A stretch of DNA of 64,000 nt from Bradyrhizobium sp. KBS0727 (GCF_005937885.2 NZ_CP042176.1:3405501-3469500); one strand, 5' to 3'. Shown: positions 44,129-57,128, counted from the stretch's first letter. Numbers and translations are program-made. The notes: generated from the sequence alone by a model not told the origin.

Positions 44129-45207
44129 ACCAGATATTCCGCGACGGCTTTCTCGTTCCACTCCAGCCCTAATCCGGGTCCGCGCGCCGTCAGCGTTCCA
44201 TCGATGATCTTTGCCGGGTGAGCGAGGATGGCGCCGGCAAAGTCGAGGAATTCGAGCCAGTGTGCGGTCGGCGTCACCGCCAGCATGTGCGCACTGGCTT
44301 CGGCAAACAGGTGGCTCGACATCGGAATGTTCGCGGCGTCCGCTTGGGCCGCGACCTGCAGCCAGCCGGTGACGCCGCCGCATTTCATCAGATCGGGCAT
44401 GATGAAGTCGCTGGCGCCGGCAGCGATGGCCTCGGCAAAGCCGCGTGGAAACCACCAGTTCTCGCCGGATTGAATCGGGGTCGGCGAGGTCTCGCGCACC
44501 TTCGCATGCCCCGACAGATTCTCTTGCGGCACCGGTTCTTCGATCCAGTGCAGATCGTACGGCGCCAGCCGCGCGATGCGGCGGGTGGCTTCCGCAGGAT
44601 CGAGCGACTGGTTGAAGTCGATCATCAGCGCGATATCGGGGCCGAGCAAAGCGCGCACGCCCTTGACCACCCGCTCGTCATTGGCGGCGTCGCCGTCGCC
44701 GCCCTTGATCTTGATGCCGCGAAAACCCTGGTCGAGCGAGCGCCGCAGCGCCTTTTCGTCGGCGATGGGATCGACCACGCCATAGCTGTCATAGGCCTTG
44801 ATCGGCCGCGGCGCGCCGCCGAGCAACTCGGCCAATGGCCGACCTGCGATCTGCCCGAGCGCGTCCCAATAGGCCATGTCGAGGCCGGATACCGCCATGC
44901 CGACCAGGCCCTGCCAGCCGAGCAGGCGGAATTTGGCGTTCATCGCCGCCATCAAATCGGTCGGCGCCACCGGCCGGCCGATCAGTTCGCGGCCGATCTC
45001 CTCGATCAGATGCACCAGCGGCTTCAGCGTCAGGGGCGCGTAGGCAAAAATATAGGAGCGGCCGGTAACGCCCTGATCGGTCTCGACATCGATCAGCACC
45101 ATCGGCGCGGCATCGATGGTCGCAAACGCAGTCTTCACCGGCCGGCCGATCGGCACCACGAGGCCACGGGCTTTGACATTGCGGATGGCGGGAACGGATT
45201 TGCTCAT
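44125..45207 (-). CDS. enolase-superfamily enzyme (mandelate racemase/muconate lactonizing group)
   Basis: A 360-residue protein. The N-terminal cap domain has VKTAFATIDAAPMVLIDVET. The barrel has the KxK of GFRGIKIKGG, metal-binding acids in ALMIDFNQ, WIEEPV and SGENWWFP, and a C-terminal SSHLFAEASAHML with His as base. Members remove a proton alpha to a carboxylate (dehydratase, racemase or cycloisomerase). The substrate is unknown. The start ATG 45207 has GAGGAAACC. It follows the multicopper-oxidase-like gene by 10 bp, so the two likely form an operon. Confidence 0.9.
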   Translation of the reverse strand: MSKSVPAIRNVKARGLVVPIGRPVKTAFATIDAAPMVLIDVETDQGVTGRSYIFAYAPLTLKPLVHLIEEIGRELIGRPVAPTDLMAAMNAKFRLLGWQGLVGMAVSGLDMAYWDALGQIAGRPLAELLGGAPRPIKAYDSYGVVDPIADEKALRRSLDQGFRGIKIKGGDGDAANDERVVKGVRALLGPDIALMIDFNQSLDPAEATRRIARLAPYDLHWIEEPVPQENLSGHAKVRETSPTPIQSGENWWFPRGFAEAIAAGASDFIMPDLMKCGGVTGWLQVAAQADAANIPMSSHLFAEASAHMLAVTPTAHWLEFLDFAGAILAHPAKIIDGTLTARGPGLGLEWNEKAVAEYLV

Positions 45208-45217
45208 GGGGGTTTCC

Positions 45218-46540
45218 TCACCCGACATCGTACCACCGCACCAGCCGTGGCGCGGCCCAGTCGGTCGCGACCGCTTCGATCAAATAGCGCCCGGGATATT
45301 CGGCGAGGAAGGCGATACGCTGGGTCTGGCCGGGCTCGACCGCCAACGTATCCAGCCAGAACGGCTTCCAGCCGTCGTCGAGCCGGTCCAGCAGCCGGAA
45401 ATGATGGCCGTGGAGGTGAACCACGGTGGCGATCGCGGCGCGGTTGGTCAGCGCCAGCACCACAGCGCGTCCGGCCTTGGCCCGGAAGGCGGGCGGGGAG
45501 TTTTTCGAGAAGGCGGACGGCGTGGCCCATTCGGCCGGCGCTCCGCCGAGCACGAGATCGACCCGCGCGGCGCTCTTGAGGTCGAGCTGCGCCGGCAGGC
45601 CGTTGGAGGGCAGCGGCGGCGCCGCCGGCAGCGGGCTGGGGCGGAACGGCGGTTCGTTCGAGACGGTCAGTTGGCCGATGGTGCGGGCGTTGCGGCCGTC
45701 GTGGAGCAGAATTGGAGTGCTCGTGCCTGCCGCACCCGTGACATCGACGAAAACGTCGACCCTGCCGCCTGGTGCGATCACCAGCGCGCCGTTCCTGGCC
45801 TGGAACGGCTCGGCAGGCTGCCCGTCGAGGGCCATGACGCGAACATCGATTCCGTCCAGTTTGACTGCAATAACAGATCGTTGGCAGGCATTGACGAGGC
45901 GGAGCCTGAGCCGTTCGTTGATTCGCCCTGAGAGATCGAGCGAAGGCTTGCCGTTAATGGTCTGCACTGGCGTCGAATCCGCGGGCTCAACGCCTACCGC
46001 GACCGCAGTTCCATCGGCGCGGATGCGCCAGTCCTCAATCAAGACCACCTCGTCGCGGTCGACCGCGACCGGCTGGCTTTCGCGAACCACCAGCGCCCGT
46101 GCCCGGGATGGCCGGCCCTGGCCATCGCCGGGCAAAGCGAGGCCGCACAGGAAGGTTCCGGCATGCCGCAGCGGCAGTTGCAGGGTTTCCTTCGTCCCCG
46201 CTGCGAGCGGCGCGCGGGCGATCAGCGGCTCGGCGGTGGGAACGCCGTCCAGTCCGCGGCAGTCGAGCAGGGCCGGCACCGGCAGCTCGTTGGCGAAGGC
46301 GATCTCGGCCGTCTCGCCGCGCCCGAATCCGAGCTCAGGCCCTTGCAGGGTCCAGATCGGCGTCGCCGGTGCCTCCGGGCGTAACGCGAGGCTGTCCGGC
46401 TTGGCCTGGAGCGCCAGCGCGGATCGCCCCTGGGCCAGGCCTGCCACGGGCAAGAGTGGGGCGAGCGCCACCGCACCCAGCCCGGCGATCAGCTCGCGTC
46501 GGTCCAAAGCGGATTTTGGGTGGGATTTGGGGCTTGCCAT
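45218..46540 (-). CDS. multicopper-oxidase-fold protein lacking most copper ligands (SufI/FtsP-like)
   Basis: A protein of about 440 residues with a Tat-type signal (ALDRRELIAGLGAVALAPLL) and three cupredoxin-like domains. The usual HxHG site reads PALLDCRGLDG (residues ~91-98) and the HSH site reads AGTFLCGLALPG. The C-terminal HCHxxxH with the type 1 Cys is replaced by RYLIEAVATDWAAPRLVRWYDV. Only VVHLHGHHF (~373-381) remains. It cannot hold the trinuclear and type 1 centres in the normal way, like E. coli SufI/FtsP. The start is ATG 46540, or ATG 46558 upstream. Confidence 0.8.
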   Translation of the reverse strand: MASPKSHPKSALDRRELIAGLGAVALAPLLPVAGLAQGRSALALQAKPDSLALRPEAPATPIWTLQGPELGFGRGETAEIAFANELPVPALLDCRGLDGVPTAEPLIARAPLAAGTKETLQLPLRHAGTFLCGLALPGDGQGRPSRARALVVRESQPVAVDRDEVVLIEDWRIRADGTAVAVGVEPADSTPVQTINGKPSLDLSGRINERLRLRLVNACQRSVIAVKLDGIDVRVMALDGQPAEPFQARNGALVIAPGGRVDVFVDVTGAAGTSTPILLHDGRNARTIGQLTVSNEPPFRPSPLPAAPPLPSNGLPAQLDLKSAARVDLVLGGAPAEWATPSAFSKNSPPAFRAKAGRAVVLALTNRAAIATVVHLHGHHFRLLDRLDDGWKPFWLDTLAVEPGQTQRIAFLAEYPGRYLIEAVATDWAAPRLVRWYDVG

Positions 46541-46620
46541 CGGACCGATGCGGACCATTTTCTGATAGATATGTCCAGCTGTGACGCCTTGCCCCGGAGG
46601 GGACAAAAACGGCCATTTTT

Positions 46621-46650
46621 TTGCTGCGTACTGTCGGGCACATGTTATAA
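46621..46650 (+). promoter_or_regulatory. candidate promoter of tRNA-Leu
   Basis: TTGCTG at 46621-46626 and GTTATA (46644-46649, or TTATAA one base on) have a 17-bp spacer and end 43 bp before the tRNA. Confidence 0.45.
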
Positions 46651-46692
46651 GCCCGCCGCTCGCGGCATCGCGGCCGGATTGGATGCTTTCAC

Positions 46693-46777
<85 letters not shown>

Positions 46778-46943
46778 AGCGCTCTATTCAAGCGTTTGCA
46801 TGACGAATACTGGAGGGCCTGTTTCCCGTCGGGGAGAGGGGTCAGCCGCACCACCGGCGCAGGCTGTCTAGGGCTTGCGCGTCGAACAGATTGAACACTG
46901 TCAGGGCCATCTGGCCCGACGCAAGCGGAAGAAGATTGACACC

Positions 46944-48305
46944 ATGCAGGTCACCGAAACCCTCGCCGAGGGATTGAAGCACGAGTTCAAGATCAGCGTT
47001 CCCGCATCGGACCTCGATGCCAAGGCGGACGCCAAGCTGGTCGACCTCAAGGACAAGGTTAAGCTCAACGGCTTCCGTCCCGGCAAGGTGCCGGTGAGCC
47101 ACCTGAAGAAGGTGTATGGCCGCTCGGTGATGGCCGAGACCATCGACCAGACCATTCGCGACACCAACACGCAGATATTCACCGATCGCGGCTTCCGGCT
47201 TGCGACCGAACCGAAGATCACGATGCCGACCGAGCAAAAAGAAGTCGAGGAGCTTCTCGCCGGCAAGACCGACCTGACCTACACGGTCGCGATCGAGGTG
47301 GTGCCGACGATCCAGCTCGCCGACTTCAAGTCCTTCTCCGTCGAAAAGCCGGTGGTCGATGTGACCGACGCCGAGATCGACGAAGCCATCAAGCGCATCG
47401 CCGAACAGAACCGCCCCTATACCGCGAAGGCCGAGGGCGCCAAGGCCGAGAACGGCGACCGCATCACCATCAGCTTCAAGGGCTCGATCAACGGTGTGCC
47501 GTTCGACGGCGGTACCGGTGAGGGCATTCCGGTCGTGATCGGCGCCAGCCAGTTCATTCCGGGTTTTGAGGAGCAGCTTGTTGGCATCGGCGCGGGCGAG
47601 ACCCGCACCCTGAAGGTCACGTTCCCCAAGAACTACGCCAGCGATAAGCTCGCCGGCCAGCCTGCCGAGTTCGAAACCACGGCAACCCTGATCGAGGCGC
47701 CCGGCGAGACCGAGGTCAACGACGAGTTCGCCAAGACGCTTGGGCTGGAATCGCTCGACAAGCTGAAGGAAGCCGCGCGCGAGCGTCTGGTCGCCGAATT
47801 CGCCGGCGCGACCCGCCAGCGCGTCAAGCGGGCGCTGCTCGACCGGCTCGACGAGAGCCACAAGTTCGAGGCGCCGCCGTCGCTGGTCGGCGAAGAGTTC
47901 AACCTGATGTGGAACTCGATCAAGGCCGAGATGGAATCCAGCGGCAAGACCTTTGCCGACGAGAACACCACCGAAGAGGCGGCCAAGGAAGAGTACCAGA
48001 AGATCGCCGACCGCAGGGTCCGGCTCGGCCTCGTGCTGTCGGAGATCGGCGAGAAGAACAAGATCACCGTGACCGACGACGAAGTCAGCCGCGCGGTGAT
48101 CGAGCGGGCGCGCCAGATGCCCGGCCGCGAGAAGGAAGTCTGGGACTACTATCGCAGCAATGCCAACGCGCTGGCCCAGCTTCGTGCGCCGATTTATGAA
48201 GACAAGGTGGTCGATTTCATCCTCGAACTCGCCAACGTGACCGAAAAGAAGGTCTCGCGCGAAGACTTGTTCAAGGACGACGAGGCCGAAAAGAGCGCCG
48301 CCTGA
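46944..48305 (+). CDS. tig: trigger factor
   Basis: A 453-residue ribosome-associated chaperone and peptidyl-prolyl isomerase. The N-terminal ribosome-binding motif is [19 protein letters not shown], with the GFRxGKxP core. The FKBP domain spans roughly residues 155-245 ([29 protein letters not shown]). The helical C-terminal arms follow. ATG 46944 ([10 protein letters not shown]) is chosen because the upstream extension has no match. It heads the clpP-clpX-lon series, as is common in bacteria. Confidence 0.97.
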   Translation: MQVTETLAEGLKHEFKISVPASDLDAKADAKLVDLKDKVKLNGFRPGKVPVSHLKKVYGRSVMAETIDQTIRDTNTQIFTDRGFRLATEPKITMPTEQKEVEELLAGKTDLTYTVAIEVVPTIQLADFKSFSVEKPVVDVTDAEIDEAIKRIAEQNRPYTAKAEGAKAENGDRITISFKGSINGVPFDGGTGEGIPVVIGASQFIPGFEEQLVGIGAGETRTLKVTFPKNYASDKLAGQPAEFETTATLIEAPGETEVNDEFAKTLGLESLDKLKEAARERLVAEFAGATRQRVKRALLDRLDESHKFEAPPSLVGEEFNLMWNSIKAEMESSGKTFADENTTEEAAKEEYQKIADRRVRLGLVLSEIGEKNKITVTDDEVSRAVIERARQMPGREKEVWDYYRSNANALAQLRAPIYEDKVVDFILELANVTEKKVSREDLFKDDEAEKSAA

Positions 48306-48619
48306 TCGGTTCAATCAGGCGCGTTCCCGTCAGGCGTACATTAAGGATGAACCGCGAAAGCGGCATGGCGACGCCCGGCGTCGCTATGCGACCGCCCGCG
48401 AATCAGCTTGAACTCGCCTAATTCAGCTCGCGATTGCCCGGTCTTGTCGGCGGGGAATTGGCTCTTATCTGTTAGATCTGAATTCGACGAGTTCTGAATT
48501 TGAAGTCCTGCATCACGGGACGTTCGTCCGCGCCCGGCAAACCGCGCCAGCCTTTGTTGGCTTCCTTGCCGGGGGATGTTCGATCCCGCCAAATCTCTCG
48601 CCAACCCTTGGGGTGACTA
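48306..48619. other. 314-bp tig-clpP gap
   Basis: No gene is supported here; the minus-strand frame 48341-48604 looks like a shadow. GGGAT-GTTCG-ATCCC, a short inverted repeat, lies 37 bp before clpP. CTTGAA at 48407-48412 resembles a sigma-32 -35 box, but I cannot place a matching -10 element. Confidence 0.5.
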
Positions 48620-49255
48620 ATGCGCGATCCCGTTGAAACCTACATGAACCTTGTGCCGATGGTCGTCGAGCAGACCAACCGCGGCGAACGCGCCTACGAC
48701 ATTTTCTCGCGCCTGCTGAAAGAGCGCATCATCTTCTTGACCGGTCCGGTCGAGGACGGCATGTCGACGCTGGTTGTTGCGCAGCTTCTGTTCCTCGAAG
48801 CCGAGAATCCGAAGAAGGAAATCTCGATGTACATCAACTCGCCGGGTGGCGTGGTGACTTCGGGTCTGGCGATCTACGACACCATACAATTCATTCGCCC
48901 GCCGGTATCGACGCTATGCACGGGGCAGGCGGCTTCGATGGGCTCGCTGTTGCTCGCGGCTGGCGCAAAGGACATGCGCTTTTCGCTGCCGAACTCGCGG
49001 ATCATGGTTCACCAGCCCTCCGGCGGCTTCCAGGGCCAGGCCACCGACATCATGCTGCACGCGCAGGAGATCCTGAATCTCAAGAAGCGGCTCAACGAGA
49101 TCTACGTGAAGCACACGGGCCAGACCTACAAGGCGATCGAGGAAGCGCTGGAGCGCGACAAGTTCCTGACCGCCGACATGGCCCGCGACTTCGGGATCGT
49201 CGACAAAGTGATCGACAAGCGGCCCGAAGAAGCTGCGGCGGCGAAAACCGCGTAA
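48620..49255 (+). CDS. clpP: ATP-dependent Clp protease, proteolytic subunit
   Basis: A 211-residue serine protease. The triad is Ser in [12 protein letters not shown], His in [12 protein letters not shown] and Asp in FGIVDKVID. The N terminus [19 protein letters not shown] is processed in homologues. It forms the tetradecameric chamber working with ClpX and ClpA. It sits 315 bp after tig, with clpX following after a 427-bp gap, so clpX may have its own promoter. The start has GGGGTGACTA upstream. Confidence 0.98.
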   Translation: MRDPVETYMNLVPMVVEQTNRGERAYDIFSRLLKERIIFLTGPVEDGMSTLVVAQLLFLEAENPKKEISMYINSPGGVVTSGLAIYDTIQFIRPPVSTLCTGQAASMGSLLLAAGAKDMRFSLPNSRIMVHQPSGGFQGQATDIMLHAQEILNLKKRLNEIYVKHTGQTYKAIEEALERDKFLTADMARDFGIVDKVIDKRPEEAAAAKTA

Positions 49256-49682
49256 GGTTGCGGGGGTCGTCAATTCGCATTGACCTTGGCGCAGTCTGGC
49301 CCGGCAAATTTGGCCGCTCGCGGCCTGCCTATGCCCTGGCATAGGCAGAAAGTTCCGCTTTCGTGCTGGTTTGGCGGCGTGGTAATCGCGCAACGCTTTG
49401 ACGAATTTCTCGGTTTTCACCCGTGCGCAAGCCGAAAATCACGGTATTGTCACGGTGTCCGATCCGCGCCCGGTTAGCGAATTCTTGATAGTCGGGTGTC
49501 AGCATGGTTGGCTGTAGGGATCAGATGAGATCGCGGAGATTCGAGTAAGCCGTGATTCGCACGGGAGCAATGCGTTAAGGGTCTTTTCTGGTACGGAATT
49601 TGCTCTATCTACACATTAGACCCGGTCGCGTACCGGAATGGGTCGATCGAGCAACGGGATCGAACGGCGGACGGAGATAAGA
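49256..49682. other. 427-bp clpP-clpX gap
   Basis: It carries a very strong palindrome at 49325-49348 (listed separately) and otherwise no gene-like frame. The end, GGAGATAAGA, is the clpX ribosome site. A separate clpX promoter is likely here but I could not define it. Confidence 0.55.
49325..49348. repeat. perfect 11-2-11 palindrome between clpP and clpX
   Basis: CTGCCTATGCC-CT-GGCATAGGCAG has 11-bp perfect arms and a 2-base gap, 70 bp after the clpP stop. No T-run follows (AAAGTTCCG), so it is not an ordinary terminator. Confidence 0.75.
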
Positions 49683-50957
<1,275 letters not shown>

Positions 50958-51282
50958 ATCGCGCTTGCGCCTGGCGCAAATTGGGTACCTCCACTGACGT
51001 GGCTGCCGGACATTCCGGCGGCCAGTAGGGCGTAGGTATTTCGCGCATTTAGCCCCGATTGACGGGCATTTTTCCGTGACTTGACACCCCCGTACCCGAT
51101 AGCCACCTAATGCTGTCGGTGGCGCAAATCGTGCTTTAGATTCGAAGTAGAGATTCGTCACCGAAACGATCCGGGAAGCAGGCCGCGCAAGCAGCCAAAC
51201 GACCCGAACCTCCCGGCACCTTGTGGCGGTTGCGCAAGCGAAGCGGACTGCGTGCAAGGGGGCACAACAAAAGGAACAGGCC
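50958..51282. other. 325-bp clpX-lon gap
   Basis: GCCGG-ACATT-CCGGC at about 51007-51021 is a modest hairpin. A candidate lon promoter is listed at 51081-51109. I see no gene. Confidence 0.5.
51081..51109 (+). promoter_or_regulatory. candidate lon promoter
   Basis: TTGACA at 51081-51086 is a full -35 match; the -10 (CACCTA at 51104-51109, spacing 17) is weak. It lies 174 bp before the lon start. Confidence 0.35.
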
Positions 51283-53709
<2,427 letters not shown>

Positions 53710-53729
53710 GTGATGCAAATGTGACGAAA

Positions 53730-53756
53730 GCGGCGCCCTCGAGGCGCCGCTTTTTT
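53730..53756 (+). terminator. intrinsic terminator of lon
   Basis: GCGGCGCC-CTCGA-GGCGCCGC is followed by six T, 21 bp after the lon stop. Confidence 0.92.
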
Positions 53757-53812
53757 GTTGGAATGGTTCGGCTTGCGCCACAGGGTGGGGCAGGGCTAAA
53801 CAGACGGCTCAA

Positions 53813-53889
53813 GGGCGGCTAGCTCAGCTGGTTAGAGCATCTCGTTTACACCGAGAGGGTCGGCGGTTCGAATCCGTCGCCGCCTACCA
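53813..53889 (+). tRNA. tRNA-Val (anticodon UAC)
   Basis: GGGCGGC pairs with GCCGCCT in the acceptor (one G-U at the end). The anticodon stem TCTCG/CGAGA carries TTTACAC, reading TAC. D-arm and GTTCGAATC T-arm are normal and CCA is encoded. It is 77 bases long. A palindromic repeat begins at its last base. Confidence 0.96.
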
Positions 53890-54016
53890 GCCTTCGCGCT
53901 GCGCGCTGCGGCTGGGCATGCCAGCCCGCCCCGGCGCACAGCGCGAAGGCTGTCTCGCCGGCTTGTCCGCCGTAGCTCAACGAGCGAAAGCGGAAGCTCG
54001 AAGCAACGTAGGCGGG
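53889..54016. repeat. dispersed palindromic repeat, family E, abutting tRNA-Val
   Basis: AGCCTTCGCGCTG (53889-53901) and CAGCGCGAAGGCT (53939-53951) are exact inverted repeats. CCGCCGTAGCTC (from 53969) and the ACGTAGGCGG end (54006-54015) are further imperfect arms. It looks like a compound palindromic element following the tRNA 3' end directly. Confidence 0.75.
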
Positions 54017-54036
54017 CCGACAGAAAGTTTCCCCAC

Positions 54037-54897
54037 ATGGACACCCCCCAAGGCCACGAAGAGAACGCCGACCAGATTGCCTATTGGAACGGGCCCGGCG
54101 GCCAGCGCTGGGCCGATCGTCAGGCGGCGCAGGACATCCTGCTGAAGCCGATCGCCGATCTCTTGATCGACCGCGCCGAGCCCAAGACGGGCGAGCGCGT
54201 CATCGATGTCGGTTGCGGCAGCGGCGCCACCACGATCGCCTTCGGGCAGAAGGTCGCACCGTCAGGCCATGTGTTCGGCATCGACGTCTCCGGCCCGATG
54301 CTGGAACGGGCGCGGCAGAGTGCGCCGAAGGATCTGCCGGTCGATTTCGCGCTGGCCGATGCCACCGTCTATCCGTTCGATCCCGCAAGTTTCGATTTGC
54401 TGGCCTCGCGGTTCGGCGTGATGTTCTTCGCCGATCCCGCGCTGTCGTTCAAAAATCTGCGCAAGGCGCTGCGGCCGTCGGGACGGTTGGCGTTCGCGTG
54501 CTGGCGCGAGCCAAAGGAAAACCCGTTCTTCATGGCGCCGCTGCAGGCGGTCTACAAGCACGTTCCGAAATTGCCGCCGCAGGGGCCGGAAGATCCCGGG
54601 CCGTTTGCGTTCGCCTCGGAGGCGCGTGTGCAACGTATCCTGGGTTCAGCCGGCTTCACCGGCATTGCGATGGAGCCGTGCCATCTCGCGCTCGACGTCG
54701 CGCTCGGCCGCGGTCTCGAAGCCGCCGTGGAAAGCGCGTTCGAAATCGGCCCCGCGAGCCGCGCGCTCGAGGGCCATCCGCCGGAGGTCCGCGCCGCCGC
54801 CACGAATTCGGTGCGTGAAGCGCTGGCGCAATTCGTCAGGGGCGACACGGTTCCGCTGCCGGCTTCGATCTGGATCGTGACGGCGCGGGCCGGCTAA
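54037..54897 (+). CDS. class I SAM-dependent methyltransferase
   Basis: A 286-residue protein. The N-terminal YWNGPGGQRWADRQAAQDILL is typical of an UbiE-like group. Motif I is VIDVGCGSGATTIAFGQ, followed by VFGIDVSGPMLERAR (acidic loop), then DLLASRFGVMFFADP and LRPSGRLAFACWRE. The target is unknown. It stands alone after the tRNA-Val repeat, with no operon partner; ATG 54037 is used, although its ribosome site is weak. Confidence 0.9.
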   Translation: MDTPQGHEENADQIAYWNGPGGQRWADRQAAQDILLKPIADLLIDRAEPKTGERVIDVGCGSGATTIAFGQKVAPSGHVFGIDVSGPMLERARQSAPKDLPVDFALADATVYPFDPASFDLLASRFGVMFFADPALSFKNLRKALRPSGRLAFACWREPKENPFFMAPLQAVYKHVPKLPPQGPEDPGPFAFASEARVQRILGSAGFTGIAMEPCHLALDVALGRGLEAAVESAFEIGPASRALEGHPPEVRAAATNSVREALAQFVRGDTVPLPASIWIVTARAG

Positions 54898-54998
54898 CCC
54901 TACTTTGCATGGGGTTGTTTTCGCGATTTTGTGTCCAGCCTGCGGTTCACCGCCCATAGCGGGTCGAAGACCCACGTGGATGCGCTGGCAGTAGCATG

Positions 54999-55072
54999 TA
55001 GCCCGGATGAGCGAAGCGATATCCGGGACCCCTCTAACGCCACCCCGGATGTCGCTTCGCTCATCCGGGCTA
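54999..55072. repeat. dispersed palindromic repeat, family F (TAGCCCGGATGAGCGAAGCG type)
   Basis: TAGCCCGGATGAGCGAAGCGA and TCGCTTCGCTCATCCGGGCTA are exact inverted arms at the two ends, with a short centre. It sits between the methyltransferase and the pepT stop, and would serve as a hairpin for converging transcripts. Confidence 0.88.
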
Positions 55073-55089
55073 CCTAAGCGGACAGCGCG

Positions 55090-56346
55090 CTACGCCTTCT
55101 CTTCCCAGACCATCGCCAGATGGACGATGGTCTCGGCGGCCTTTTCCATGTCCTGGCGGCTGACCCATTCCAGCCGGGAATGGAAGGCGTGTTCGCCGGC
55201 GAAAATGTTGGGGCAGGGCAGTCCCATGGCTGATAGCCGCGAGCCGTCGGTGCCGCCGCGGATCGAGCTTCGCACCGGTTTGAGGCCGGCGCGGCGGATC
55301 GCCTCGATCGCATAGTCGACGGTCTCGGGGTGGCGATCGATCACCTGCTTCATGTTCCGGTATTGCGGCTTGACCTCCATCTTGTAGGTCGAGCGCGGAT
55401 AGTCCTTCATCACATCCTTGACGATGCCCTCGAGCAAAGCTTCCTTTTGGCTGAGGCCCGCGTCGTTGAAATCGCGCACGATGAAGCCGATGGTTGCTTT
55501 CTCCAGCGCTCCGGAAATGCCGGTCGGATGCAGAAAGCCTTCCTTGCCCTCCGTCGTCTCGGGCGAGCAGGTATCTTTCGGCAGCCGGTCGACGATGGCG
55601 GCGGCGATCTTGATCGCGTGCTCCATCTTGCCCTTGGCGAAACCGGGATGGGTCGAGACGCCCTCGATGGTGATGGTGGCGCCGTCCGCCGAGAAAGTTT
55701 CATCCTCGATATTCCCGGCAGTCTCGCCGTCCATCGTATAGGCGAAGTCGGCGCCGAGCTTCTTCAGGTCGACCTTGTCGACGCCGCGGCCGATTTCCTC
55801 GTCGGGCGTGAACAGGATCTTCATGGCGCCATGCTTGATCTGCGGATTCGCAATCAGGAACTGCGCCGCGTCCATGATTTCGGCGAGGCCGGCCTTGTTG
55901 TCGGCACCCAGCAGCGTGGTGCCGTCGGTCGTGATGATGTCGTGGCCGATCTGGTCGGCGAGGGCGGGATGATCCACTGATCGGATCACCTGGGTCGGAT
56001 CGGTCGGCAGCACGATATCGCCGCCGCGATAGTTCTTCACGATCTGCGGCTTGACGTTCGCACCGGTACAATCCGGCGAGGTGTCCATGTGCGAGCAGAA
56101 GCAGATCACCGGCACCTGCTTGTCGGTGTTGGCCGGAATGGTCGCGTAGACATAGCCGTGCTCGTCGAGATGGGCGTCGGCAAGCCCGATGGCCTTGAGT
56201 TCGGCGGCGAGCAGCCGGCCGAGGTTCTTCTGCTTCGCGGTGGAAGGACAGGTCGGCGATTCCGGATCGGACTGGGTGTCAATCACGACATAGCGCAGGA
56301 AGCGCTCGGTCACGGTGTGGGTAAAGGCGAGGGGAGAAGCCAGCAT
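55090..56346 (-). CDS. pepT: tripeptide aminopeptidase (peptidase T)
   Basis: A 418-residue M20B zinc peptidase that releases the N-terminal residue of tripeptides. Metal and catalytic residues are in CFCSHMDTSPDCTG, LLGADNKAGLAE, LFTPDEEIGRG and YTMDGETAG; IRGGTDGSRLSAMGLPCPN is the C-terminal His/Asp region. ATG 56346 (MLASPLAF) is chosen over 56394. The HU gene is 128 bp upstream on the same strand, but its terminator separates them. Confidence 0.95.
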   Translation of the reverse strand: MLASPLAFTHTVTERFLRYVVIDTQSDPESPTCPSTAKQKNLGRLLAAELKAIGLADAHLDEHGYVYATIPANTDKQVPVICFCSHMDTSPDCTGANVKPQIVKNYRGGDIVLPTDPTQVIRSVDHPALADQIGHDIITTDGTTLLGADNKAGLAEIMDAAQFLIANPQIKHGAMKILFTPDEEIGRGVDKVDLKKLGADFAYTMDGETAGNIEDETFSADGATITIEGVSTHPGFAKGKMEHAIKIAAAIVDRLPKDTCSPETTEGKEGFLHPTGISGALEKATIGFIVRDFNDAGLSQKEALLEGIVKDVMKDYPRSTYKMEVKPQYRNMKQVIDRHPETVDYAIEAIRRAGLKPVRSSIRGGTDGSRLSAMGLPCPNIFAGEHAFHSRLEWVSRQDMEKAAETIVHLAMVWEEKA

Positions 56347-56411
56347 GACAACCCGGAGCAAGAGGAACGGCAAGGGGACGGTAAGCCCCTTCAAGTAGGG
56401 CTCTATAACAG

Positions 56412-56446
56412 AAAAGCGCCATTCCGGGTCCCCGCCGGAATGGCGC
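56412..56446 (-). terminator. intrinsic terminator of the HU gene
   Basis: GCGCCATTCCGG-N7-CCGGAATGGCGC is a 12-bp stem, followed on the minus strand by four T, 28 bp after the HU stop. Confidence 0.9.
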
Positions 56447-56474
56447 TTTAAGTCGGATCAGAAGGGGAGCCGTA

Positions 56475-56774
56475 TCAGACGGCTTCCTTGAGTTCCTTGG
56501 CGGCGCGGAAGGCGACCTTCTTGCTGGCCTTGATCTGGATCGCTTCGCCGGTGGCGGGGTTGCGGCCCATGCGGGCGGCGCGCTTGCGCACCTGGAGGAT
56601 GCCGAGGCCGACGATGCGGATGCGCTCGCCCTTCTTGAGGTGTTTTGTGATCTTGCCGACCATGTCGGTCAGAATCGCTTCAGCGGTCTTCTTCGACAAT
56701 TCGTGCTCTTCCGCGAGCGCCGCGGCCAGGTGCTTCAGCGTGACGGTGGCTGGAGTCGCTGCTTTCTTCGCCAT
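56475..56774 (-). CDS. HU family DNA-binding protein
   Basis: A 99-residue histone-like protein. TLKHLAAALAEEHELSKKTAEA is the N-terminal helical dimer, GERIRIVGLGILQVRKRAARMGRNPATGE the beta arm with the RxxRxGRNP tip, and KVAFRAAKELKEAV the C-terminal helix. A short basic N-terminal extension (MAKKAATPATV) is present. It binds and bends DNA as a dimer. The ATG at 56774 is preceded by AGGAGGGTCAAAT. Confidence 0.95.
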   Translation of the reverse strand: MAKKAATPATVTLKHLAAALAEEHELSKKTAEAILTDMVGKITKHLKKGERIRIVGLGILQVRKRAARMGRNPATGEAIQIKASKKVAFRAAKELKEAV

Positions 56775-57128
56775 ATTTGACCCTCCTCGTTGGTAAATGG
56801 CTTGGCTTGCGGTTTTGCGCGAAGCCTGCCTCGCTTCGATAGCGGGGCGGATACCGGTCCGTGCCGGAAAACCGCGTCGGTCAGAGACCTGAACCTCCGG
56901 ATTCCGACGCGAGCGGAATGACGAAGGTTTCAAGAAACTTAGACGTATCAGGCCTTAAATGATTCGGGTGGCGGCTGCCTACGCTGATTTGCCTGAAAAC
57001 AAGCCGTTTTTTGCATCCGCGTCGCAGAAATGCCCATTTGGCGGGGGGATTCGCAACGTCCTTGACTAACGTGGGGCAGGCCTTTATGCCCTCGGTTCTG
57101 CGCGGATCACGAGTTGATTACGGCATCC
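56775..57128. other. 354-bp gap between the HU gene and tRNA-Asp
   Basis: It holds the HU promoter on the left and the tRNA-Asp promoter on the right (listed separately). The stretch CGCATCCGCG precedes the tRNA. I see no other gene. Confidence 0.55.
57062..57090 (+). promoter_or_regulatory. candidate sigma-70 promoter of tRNA-Asp
   Basis: TTGACT at 57062-57067 and TATGCC at 57085-57090 are spaced by 17 bp, 38 bp before the tRNA. Confidence 0.5.

Noticed and set aside
48341..48604. 87-codon minus-strand frame between tig and clpP
   Set aside because: Composition like random sequence; no start signal and no family resemblance.
53813..54036. tRNA-Val region as a phage or island attachment site
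   Set aside because: No integrase, no direct repeat of the tRNA 3' end further along, and the next gene is an ordinary methyltransferase.
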